Of a DNA stretch of 64,000 nucleotides, positions 53,062 to 62,500 are shown in pieces. The notes under the pieces are model-generated. The model made no database searches. It was not told the DNA's origin and saw nothing but the letters and a program-made list of their open reading frames with translations. Location of the stretch: NCBI RefSeq assembly GCF_022809715.1, contig NZ_CP094460.1:2356001-2420000 (forward strand), given 5' to 3'. Both the position numbers and the translations under genes were made by a program. This DNA is from Burkholderia pyrrocinia. GTDB taxonomy: Bacteria; Pseudomonadota; Gammaproteobacteria; Burkholderiales; Burkholderiaceae. Numbering within the stretch: position 1 is the first letter of the stretch; each line of letters opens with the position of its first letter.

Positions 53062-56000
53062 TCAACGCGGCGAGATATCCACCATCGGCATCGAACCGAT
53101 GCCGTGCGCCGTCGCCGTCGCCATGCGCCGTGCGAGCGCCGCCTCCGCGCCCGATCGGTACTGCTCGAACTCCCGCGCGAACGCGACTGCATCGCCCGCC
53201 AGCGCCAGCGCTTCCAGCGATGCGCAGATCATCGATACATCACGCTCGCCGATCATCGCGAACGCGCCGCGCATGCTGTGAATCTCCATCCGCGCTGCTT
53301 TCAGGTCGCCGTTCTCGAGCGCGCGCGCGATCGCCGCGTTCGCGCGGCGCATCGTTCCGACCAGCACCGCGTGCAGGTCGCTCGGCAGCGGCCCGTTCAT
53401 CCGCGACGGCGCGAGCGCGGCCTGACGGTTCGGGCGTGCCGGGTTCGTATAGGTCGCGATCGCGCGTTCGAGCGACTTCAGCGACGTCGGCTTCGTGACG
53501 ATGTCGTCGACGCCGGCTTCGCGCGCCAGGCGCAATTCATCGGGCTCCGCGTGCGCGGTCACCGCGAGAATGGCGTGCGCGCGGCCGCGTTCGCGCAGCA
53601 TCCGCGCGAACGCGTACCCGTCGAGGCCCGGCATGTTCAGGTCGGTCATCACGAGCGCATAGTCGTGTTTCTCGACGAGTTCGAGCGCTTCGGACACGCT
53701 ACCCGCGATGTCCGCACGGTAGCCGAGCACGTCGAGCTGGTCGTGCACGAGCATGCGGTTGACCGCGTTGTCGTCGACGAACAGGATGCGGGCGTTCGAC
53801 GCGTCGCCGCCGGCGTGCGCGTGCGCGTGCGGCGTGCCGGGCTGCGAATCGAGCGCCAGCGGCAGCGTGACGACGAAGGTCGATCCGACGTTCGGCACGC
53901 TGTCGGCCGCGATGCCGCCACCCATCGATTCGGCCAGCTTGTGGCTGAGCGCGAGCCCGATGCCGGTGCCGCCGAAGCGGCGCGCGGTCGATGCGTCGGC
54001 CTGCGCGAACGGCTCGAACACGCGGGCGAGCTGCGCGGCCGTCATGCCTATCCCGGAATCGCTGACGCGGATCGTTACGGGCGTCGCGTCCGCGCCCGGC
54101 GCGGACACGGACAGCGCGATCGAGCCGCGCTCGGTGAACTTGATCGCGTTGCTGACCAGGTTGACGACGATCTGCCGCACCCGCAGCGGATCGCCGACAT
54201 ACGGGCGGGCGATGCGCGGATCGATTTCCGCGCACAGCGCGACGCCCTTCGCGGCGGCGACCGGCTCGAAGAGGTCGACGATATCGCGCACGAGCTCGTC
54301 GATGCGGAAACTCGCCGCTTCGAGCGTCATCCGGTTCGCCTCGATCTTCGTCATGTCGAGCACGTTGTTCAGCATGTCGAGCAGCATCCGCGCGGCCGAC
54401 GTGACCGCGTGCAGCCGCGCTTTCTGGCGGCTCGGGTCGGGTGCCTTGTCGACCAGTTCGAGATTGCCGAGCATCGCGTTCAGCGGCGTGCGGATCTCGT
54501 GGCTGATCGTCGTGAGGAACGTCGATTTCGCGCGGTTCGCGCTGTCGAGCGCGCGCTCGGCGTCGGCGCGCGTCGTGATGTCGGAGAAGCTGCACAGCAG
54601 CGTGTCCTTGCCGCGGTAGCGGCCGCGCACGAAGTTGACGACCAGGTCGCGCGTGCGGCCGTCGGCGAGCGTGACGGGCAGCTCGACGTCGAGGATCGCC
54701 GGCGCGCCGTTCGCGCGCGCCCGGTAGCACGCGAGCAGGCGTTCGTGCAGCGGCGGCGCGCCCGCTTCGCGTTCGTACAGTTCCAGCATCCGGTTGCGCA
54801 GCAGCACGTCGTGCGTGTCGAGCGACACGAGCGCGATGCCGAACGGCGAGGTCGCGATGATCGCGCGGCTCATCTGCTCGCTGTCGAACACGCGGCGCGA
54901 GCGGCGGAACAGCGGCGCGAACACTTTCAGGTCGAACGCGACGACAAGCGTCCACAGCACCGCGAGGATCAGCGCGGCCACGCCGAACTCGCGCAGGATC
55001 GTCGGCCAGAGCCCGATCGCGATCGTGCGCCACGAATATGCATAGACGATCGCGAAGCCCGAATCGGAAATCCGGTCGCTGATCGTGAAGATGCCGTGCA
55101 GATAGCCTTCGTCGAACCGGTCCAGGCCGCGCCGCCAGCCGTTCTCGGCGAGCGCGTGGCGCATCAGCGCGCCGCCGTCGATCGACGCGCGCGTGCGGTC
55201 CGCGCTCAGCATCACGCGGCCGCCGTCGTCCACCAGCATCACGACGGCGTCCTCGGGTGCGTGCTTGAGGCGGTCGGCGATCACGCCGACATCGAGATCG
55301 CTGACGAACGTCATGAACTGCCGCTCGCCGTCAAACGCCGGTTCGACCAGGCGGAACACGGTCTTGCCCGTCAGCGGATCGGTCGCGGGCGCCTGCCATG
55401 CGATGCGGCGCGTCGCGCGCCAGTAGCGTGCGACGGCCGGATCCGACCAGTCGGCGACGTCGAACGCGAGGCGGTCGATCAGTGCGTGGGTGTCCCGCAC
55501 GCCGATGCGGGCGAGCACGTCGCGATAGGGCGTCGACGGCGGCGGCGTGATCGCGATCACGTCGCGCTCGGGGCTGTACGCGTAGCCCGACATCGGCAGC
55601 CCGGATTGCCGCTCGGCGGCGGCCACCGACACGGTCAGGCGTTCCATCAGCTGCACGTACTCGTCGATCCTCGCGTTGGCTGCCGCGGCCGGCGTGGCCG
55701 CGACGAAGATTTCGCTCGTATTGGGCAGTGGCGCCAGCACGACGTGGCCGTCGCGCACGAGCGCCTCCACCGCGCTGCGCGAATGCCGCGGGTGACTGTT
55801 CCACAGCAGTTCCGCGTTGATCACCGCGCGCCGCATCGACGCCTGTTTCGCGTCGATTTCGAGCTGGACGAGCGCCTTGTGCGTCGCGAACAGTTCGCGG
55901 CGTTTCGAGATGTAGTCGCGCACCGATCCCGTGAGCAGGATGCTCGTCGCGAACAGGATCACGAGCGACAGCACCGCGGCCCCGCCGTACAGCGTGAAGC

Positions 56001-56103
56001 GCTGGTAGCGGTTCAGCAGGCTCAGGTCGCGCGCTTCGCCGTCGATCGACGCGAACGGCGCGCCGGCGTCCGTCGGGGACGAGAACAGTTTTCGGATGGG
56101 CAT
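53062..56103 (-). CDS. Hybrid sensor histidine kinase with receiver and HPt domains
   Basis: A 1013-residue RcsC/BvgS-like phosphorelay protein. TM1 (about 38-58) and TM2 (about 380-400) flank a large periplasmic sensor domain. A PAS-like region (about 405-515) precedes HisKA with SHEIRTPLNAML (His about 533). The ATPase domain shows NLVSNAIKF, DSGIGM and GGTGIGLAL. The receiver (about 770-890) has FVDDNAVNR and MTDLNMPGLDG (Asp about 821). The C-terminal HPt shows EIHSMRGAFAMIG (His about 942). No response-regulator gene is adjacent. It is divergent from the giant adhesin gene. Confidence 0.93.
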   Translation of the reverse strand: MPIRKLFSSPTDAGAPFASIDGEARDLSLLNRYQRFTLYGGAAVLSLVILFATSILLTGSVRDYISKRRELFATHKALVQLEIDAKQASMRRAVINAELLWNSHPRHSRSAVEALVRDGHVVLAPLPNTSEIFVAATPAAAANARIDEYVQLMERLTVSVAAAERQSGLPMSGYAYSPERDVIAITPPPSTPYRDVLARIGVRDTHALIDRLAFDVADWSDPAVARYWRATRRIAWQAPATDPLTGKTVFRLVEPAFDGERQFMTFVSDLDVGVIADRLKHAPEDAVVMLVDDGGRVMLSADRTRASIDGGALMRHALAENGWRRGLDRFDEGYLHGIFTISDRISDSGFAIVYAYSWRTIAIGLWPTILREFGVAALILAVLWTLVVAFDLKVFAPLFRRSRRVFDSEQMSRAIIATSPFGIALVSLDTHDVLLRNRMLELYEREAGAPPLHERLLACYRARANGAPAILDVELPVTLADGRTRDLVVNFVRGRYRGKDTLLCSFSDITTRADAERALDSANRAKSTFLTTISHEIRTPLNAMLGNLELVDKAPDPSRQKARLHAVTSAARMLLDMLNNVLDMTKIEANRMTLEAASFRIDELVRDIVDLFEPVAAAKGVALCAEIDPRIARPYVGDPLRVRQIVVNLVSNAIKFTERGSIALSVSAPGADATPVTIRVSDSGIGMTAAQLARVFEPFAQADASTARRFGGTGIGLALSHKLAESMGGGIAADSVPNVGSTFVVTLPLALDSQPGTPHAHAHAGGDASNARILFVDDNAVNRMLVHDQLDVLGYRADIAGSVSEALELVEKHDYALVMTDLNMPGLDGYAFARMLRERGRAHAILAVTAHAEPDELRLAREAGVDDIVTKPTSLKSLERAIATYTNPARPNRQAALAPSRMNGPLPSDLHAVLVGTMRRANAAIARALENGDLKAARMEIHSMRGAFAMIGERDVSMICASLEALALAGDAVAFAREFEQYRSGAEAALARRMATATAHGIGSMPMVDISPR

Positions 56104-56310
56104 GGAACGAATACCGTGAAATCAATGCGCTAATCAGTGACGCGCGCGCTTCGGCCGGCGCTGGCCGGTATGTCGAAGCGGAACGCGTAGCGATATCCGT
56201 GAGCCGTGTGGGAGGGCAGGCGTTTGCGCTGCCGGCTCGGGGAACGAGCCAATTATCGGGATGGCAGGGCCGTCGGTATGTAGGGCAGTCCGAAGCAATC
56301 GGCGACGATC
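56104..56310. other. Left part of the kinase/adhesin divergent region
   Basis: About 200 bp with no gene seen; it presumably holds the kinase promoter. GC content falls from left to right towards the adhesin promoter. Confidence 0.4.
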
Positions 56311-56454
56311 GCTAGGACCAGTCCTATTTTTGAAGGCGGCTGCGCGTTGCGTTTATACGGCCCGATAGATGCGTATGTCAAACGGAACGACGACGCTATT
56401 GTGCGGTTTCCTCGCAGAATTGTCAGGCATCGTCATATTCAGACCAGTCCTACC
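56311..56454. promoter_or_regulatory. Operator-like palindromes upstream of the trimeric adhesin
   Basis: TAGGACCAGTCCTA at 56313-56326 (arms TAGGA/TCCTA around four bases) and ATTCAGACCAGTCCTACC at 56437-56454 share the core GACCAGTCCTA. The TAGGA-N4-TCCTA form also occurs at 12388-12401. Such half-sites resemble those of NarL/RcsB/BvgA-type regulators, the class that normally partners with kinases like the divergent one; this link is inference. Confidence 0.5.
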
Positions 56455-56484
56455 AAATTAGTTTGGGCTACTCCCGGTGTCTGA

Positions 56485-56513
56485 TTACCGAAACCGCGCG
56501 CGAAAAATATATT
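56485..56513 (+). promoter_or_regulatory. Candidate promoter of the trimeric adhesin
   Basis: TTACCG at 56485-56490 and TATATT at 56508-56513 with 17-bp spacing, in A/T-rich DNA. The -35 is poor, as expected for an activated promoter. The start codon follows 56 bp downstream, preceded by TTAGAGG. Confidence 0.4.
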
Positions 56514-56568
56514 GCCTCAGGTAACTAAAGGTATTTCGTCTCAAACTTTTTGCTTAGAGGCAATCGAC

Positions 56569-59500
56569 ATGAACAAGTCTTATCGGACCGTCTGGAATGC
56601 CACGACAGGTACGTGGGTGGCCGCCGAGGAAACGGCGCGCTCGAAATCGAAGGGATCGTCGCGGGTGGCGCGCAAGGCGTTTGTCGCGGTTACGTTGGGC
56701 GGCGTCGCGATCGGTGGCGCCGCGGCTGCGGATTTCGGCGATGCGCTGGAAAGCACGGATGGCACGGGCGATGAGGAGAGCGTGGTCCAGGTGCCGATCA
56801 CGGGTACGAAGTCGCAGATGAATGCGAGGTCGATCGGCACCGATGCGATCGGGACGATGGCTGCGATTGACGATACGTACATCAAGATCCGGTCTGGTTT
56901 GTATGGACCGGCTCGGCCGGCGGTCGCGGCACCCGAGGGAGATGGCGCCATCGCAATCGGTGCTTCCGCCACTGCCACTGGTATATCTTCTCTCGCACTT
57001 GGCGGTGGCGCAATCGCGAATACGACGAATGCAATGGCCATCGGTACTATCGCGAGAGCGACGGGTACAGAGACGTTGGCGGCCGGCGTTGGTTCAGCAG
57101 CAACGGCAACGTATTCGTCTGCACTTGGACGTGGTGCGACGGCCACTGCCGAAGGCTCGACCGCCCTGGGTTCATTCGCCGTTGCCAATCGTGCCAATAC
57201 CGTCTCGGTCGGCAATGCGACGACGCAACGTCAGATCACCAACCTCGCCGCCGGCACGCAGAATACGGACGCAGTGAACGTCCAACAGTTGAATGCCGCG
57301 ATTGCTGCCGCGGATGATCCGTATGTGGCGTTCAGAACAGGCACGTATGCAGCCGCGAGGGCAGCGCAGGCGACCGGGGACAGTTCGACCGCCATCGGCC
57401 CCAATGCTAGAGCCACCGGATCATCGGCTGTCGCCCTCGGCGGCAATTCGACCGCCGGTTCCAACTCCGTGGCGCTCGGCACGATCTCGAACGCAGCCGC
57501 CGAGGCTACTGCGGTCGGTGTGAGTGCCAACGCACAGGCGAACAATTCGACCGCAGTGGGTCGTTTGGCAAGTGCCACGGCTACCGGCGCGGTTGCGCTG
57601 GGAAATGGCGCCGTTGCCGATCGTGCTAACACCGTTTCGGTCGGCAGCGCGGCGGGACGTCGAGCGATTGTCAACATGGCTGCCGGTACGCAAGCGACCG
57701 ACGCTGTCAACGTGTCGCAGCTCACGCCGATCGTCACGGCCCTCGGCGGCGGTGCGACGATCAACGCGACGACGGGCGCGGTGACGGGCCCGACGTACAA
57801 CCTCACGAACGGCGGCCGGCAGACGACGGTCGGTGGTGCACTGACGGCGCTCGACAACGCGCTGACGACGTCAAACAGGTTCGTCAAGGTCAATGGAGTC
57901 ACCGATGCAACTGCGAACGGTGGCGGTTCCATCGCAATTGGCTCTGGCGCGACTACTACTCCGCTTATTGGCGGCTCTTCGACCGCTCAAACCGCAATCG
58001 GCAGTGAAGCGACTGCGAATGGATTGTCGTCGACGGCGCTTGGCTCGTCTGCGCACGCAAATGGTACCGGGGCAGTGGCTCTCGGTCGGCTTTCCGATGC
58101 AACGGGTAACAGCTCCACGGCATTGGGCAATCAGGCGTCGGCACAGGCGGCGGGTTCCACTGCATTGGGAAATGGCGCCAGTGTCGTGGCCGGGGCAACC
58201 AATTCGGTCGCGATCGGCGCCAACGCCAGTGTCGCCGAAAATGTGACGAACTCAATGGCACTGGGTACGAACGCAACCGCGACTCGCAACGATACGATTT
58301 CGGTCGGCTCGGCAACGCTGCAACGCCAGATCACCAACCTGGCTGCCGGCACGCAGGCAACCGATGCCGTGAACATCAGCCAACTGACGGGCGTGACGAC
58401 CGCGCTCGGCGGCGGCGCGACCATCGGCGCGGATGGCAGCGTCACGCAGCCGACCTATTCGATCGGCGGTAACGACTACCACACCGTGAGCGACGCGCTC
58501 GACGCGCTCGCGCAGACTAGCGGCGCGGATGCGGTGAATTACGACGACGCGTCGAGGGGCACGGTTACGCTGGCCGGTGCGAATGGCACGACTATCACGA
58601 ACGTGAAGGCAGGCGACCTGTCGGCGGCGAGCACGGACGCGGTGAATGGTTCGCAGCTGTTCGCGACGAACACGCGCGTCGGCTCGCTGGAAGACTCGCT
58701 GAAGGGCGGTGGCGTGATCGACCCGGACACGGGCGAATCGCTGGCAGTGGTGTACGACGGCACGGCGAAGGACAAGGTCACGCTGGGCGGTGGTGCGAAC
58801 GGCACGACGATCGCGAACGTGAAGGCCGGCGTGGCCGATATGGATGCAGTGAACGTGAGCCAGCTGAAGGGCGCGGGTCTGATCGATCCGGTGACGGGTC
58901 AACCGATCGCCGCGGTGACGTACGACCGTAACGCGGACGGTACGGCGAACTACGGTTCGGTGACACTGGGTAATGGCAATGGTCCGGTGAAGGTGTCGAA
59001 CGTGGCAGACGCGACGGACGACGGCGACGCGCTGAACCTCGGCCAGCTGAAGCAAGCCGGTCTGGTGGGCGAAGACGGTCAGGGCAACCTGACGTCGCTG
59101 GCGGTGGCGTATGACGATGCGTCGAAGGGCACGGTCACGCTGGGCGGCGGTGCTGCCGGCACGACGGTCACCAACGTGAAGGCGGGCGAACTGTCGGCAA
59201 CGAGCACGGACGCGGTGAATGGTTCGCAGCTGTTCGCGACGAACCAGGACCTTGGCGACCTGCGCGAGTCGCTGAAGGGCGGCGGCGTGATCGACCCGGA
59301 CACGGGTGAATCGCTGGCAGTGGTGTACGACAACGCGGCAAAGAACCACGTGACGCTGGGCGGCGCAGGCGCGTCGGGTCCGGTGACGCTGTCGAACGTC
59401 GCGGCGGGTGTCGCGGCAACCGACGCGGTCAACGTGCAGCAGATGCAGCAGGCCGTGGCGACGGGCAACCCGTATATCGGCGGCCGTGGTACAGGCGTCG

Positions 59501-62500
59501 CCGCACAGGCGACCGGCATCAACGCGGTGGCGCTGGGCCTCGGCTCGCTCGCGAACGAGATCAACACGATTTCCGTCGGTAACAGCACGACCGGCCTGCA
59601 ACGTCGGATCACGAACGTGCAGAACGGTGAGGCCGACAGTGATGCGGCTACCGTCGGCCAGGTGAACGAGCTGATGGGCGTCGCGTCCACGAGCACGCAG
59701 GCGGCGCTCGACAACATCGACACGAAGACGACGTCCGCTATCCAGGACGTGAACAGCCGACTCGACGCGATCAACACGGTTGCGGGTACGGATCCGTACG
59801 TCCAGGTCGACGGCGCAGGCGACGGCAGCGACAACGCATCCGTTCGCCCGGGCACGTATGGCGTGGCGATCGGCGCGGAAGCCAACGCAACCGGCAATAC
59901 GGCGATCGCGATCGGCGCACAGTCGGTATCGTCGGGCAATAGCTCGGTCGCGCTCGGCGCGGGTGCGTCGGCGACGGCCACGGGCGCCGTTGCGTTCGGC
60001 AGCGGCCGGGCGACCGGCACCAGCGCGCTCGCGCTGGGTAACGGCACGAACGCATCGGGCAACAACGCAGTGGCCGCTGGTTTCAACGCGGGCGCTTCGG
60101 GCCTGAACGCGCTGGCGTTCGGCAATACGGCGCGCGCCAACGCAACGGATTCGATGGCATTCGGCACGACCGCACAGGTCGATCCGCTCGCGACGAACGG
60201 TATCGCGATCGGCCGCGCGGCCAACGTGACGAGCGCGGCGCAGAACTCGGTCGCGCTGGGCTCGAATTCGGTCGCGGATCGCTTGAACTCGATCTCGGTC
60301 GGTTCGACGAGCCAGCAGCGCCAGATCATCTATGTGTCGAAGGGTACGGCCGACACGGACGCGGTGAACGTGAGCCAGCTCAAGGACGCGGTAAGTGCGT
60401 TCGGTGGCAATGCGTCGGTCGGCGCGGACGGTTCCATCGTGAACCCGACGTATACCTTTGACGGTGCGACCTATCACAACGTTGGCGATGCGCTCAACGC
60501 GCTGGCTCAGCGGGGCGGCGGCTCTGATCCGCTTGCAGTGACCTACGCCAAGAACCCGGACGGCTCGGCGAACTTCGACCTCGTCTCGCTGGCCGGCGTG
60601 GATGGCACGACGCTCACGAACCTGAAGGCGGGTGCGCTGTCGGCGACGAGCACGGACGCGGTGAACGGTTCGCAGCTGTTTGCAACGAACGAGCGTGTCG
60701 GTTCGCTGGAAGACTCGCTGCAGAACGGCGGCGTGATCGACCCGACGACGGGCGAATCGCTGGCAGTGGTGTACGACGGCACGGCGAAGGACAAGGTCAC
60801 GCTGGCTGGCGGTGCGACTGGCACGACGATCGCGAACGTGAAGGCCGGTGTGGCCGACATGGATGCAGTGAACGTGAGCCAGCTGAAGGACTCGGGCCTG
60901 ATCGGCAACGATGGCAAGGCAATTGCCGCGGTGACGTACGACCGTAACCCGGACGGCACGCCGAACTACGGTTCGGTGACGCTGGGCGACGGCAATGGTC
61001 CGGTGAAGGTGACGAACGTGGCCGACGCAACGGGCGACAGCGACGCGCTGAACCTTGGCCAGCTGAAGCAAGCGGGTCTGGTGGGCGAAGACGGTCAGGG
61101 CAACCTGACGTCGCTGGCGGTGGCCTACGACGATGCGTCGAAGGGCACGGTCACGCTGGGCGGCGGTGCTGCGGGCACGACGATCACGAATGTGAAGGCA
61201 GGCGAGCTGTCGGCGACGAGCACGGACGCAGTGAATGGTTCGCAGCTGTTCGCGACGAACCAGGACATCGGCGACCTGCGCGACTCGCTGCAAAGCGGCG
61301 GCGTGATCGACCCGACGACGGGCGAATCGCTGGCAGTGGTGTACGACGGCACGGCGAAGGACAAGGTCACGCTGGCTGGCGGTGCGACTGGCACGACGAT
61401 CGCGAACGTGAAGGCCGGTGTGGCCGACCTGGATGCGGTGAACGTGAGCCAGTTGAAGGACTCGGGCCTGATCGGCAACGACGGCAAGGCAATCGCCGCG
61501 GTGACGTACGACCGCAACACGGACGGCACGCCGAACTACGGTTCGGTGACGCTGGGCGACGGCAATGGTCCGGTGAAGGTGACGAACGTGGCCGACGCAA
61601 CGGGCGACAGCGACGCGCTGAACCTTGGCCAGCTGAAGCAAGCCGGTCTGGTGGGCGAAGACGGCCAGGGCAACCTGACGTCGCTGGCGGTGGCGTACGA
61701 CGACGCGTCGAAGGACAAGGTGACGCTGGCTGGCGGCGCAACCGGCACGACGATCACGAACGTGAAGGCGGGCGAGCTGTCGGCGACGAGCACGGACGCA
61801 GTCAACGGTTCGCAGCTGTTCGCGACGAACCAGGACCTTGGCGACCTGCGCGACTCGCTGCAAAGCGGCGGCGTGATCGACCCGACGACGGGCGAATCGC
61901 TGGCGGTCGTGTACGACAGCACGGCGAAGGACAAGGTCACGCTGGCTGGCGGTGCAACCGGCACGACGATCTCGAACGTGAAGGCCGGCGTGGCCGACCT
62001 GGACGCAGTGAACGTGAGCCAGCTGAAGGGCTCGGGCCTGATCGATCCGGTAACGGGGCAATCGATCGCTGCGGTGACGTACGACCGCAACCCGGACGGC
62101 ACGGCGAACTACGGTTCGGTGACGCTGGGTAACGGCAATGGCCCGGTGAAGGTGTCGAACGTGGCAGACGCAACGGGCGACAGCGACGCGCTGAACCTTG
62201 GCCAGCTGAAGCAGGCCGGTCTGGTGGGCGAAGACGGCCAGGGCAACCTGACGTCGCTGGCGGTGGCGTACGACGACGCGTCGAAGGGCACGGTCACGCT
62301 GGGCGGCGGCGCTGCCGGCACGACGATCACCAACGTGAAAGCGGGCGAACTGTCGGCGACGAGCACGGACGCGGTGAATGGCGCGCAACTGTTCGCGACG
62401 AACACGCGCGTCGGTTCGCTGGAAGACTCGCTGCAAAGCGGCGGCGTGATCGACCCGACGACGGGCGAATCGCTGGCGGTCGTGTACGACAGCACGGCGA

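Noticed and set aside
52963..56133. A 1056-residue plus-strand frame opposite the hybrid kinase
   Set aside because: Arg/Asp/Glu/His-rich composition typical of an antisense shadow in GC-rich DNA; the minus strand has complete kinase, receiver and HPt motifs.
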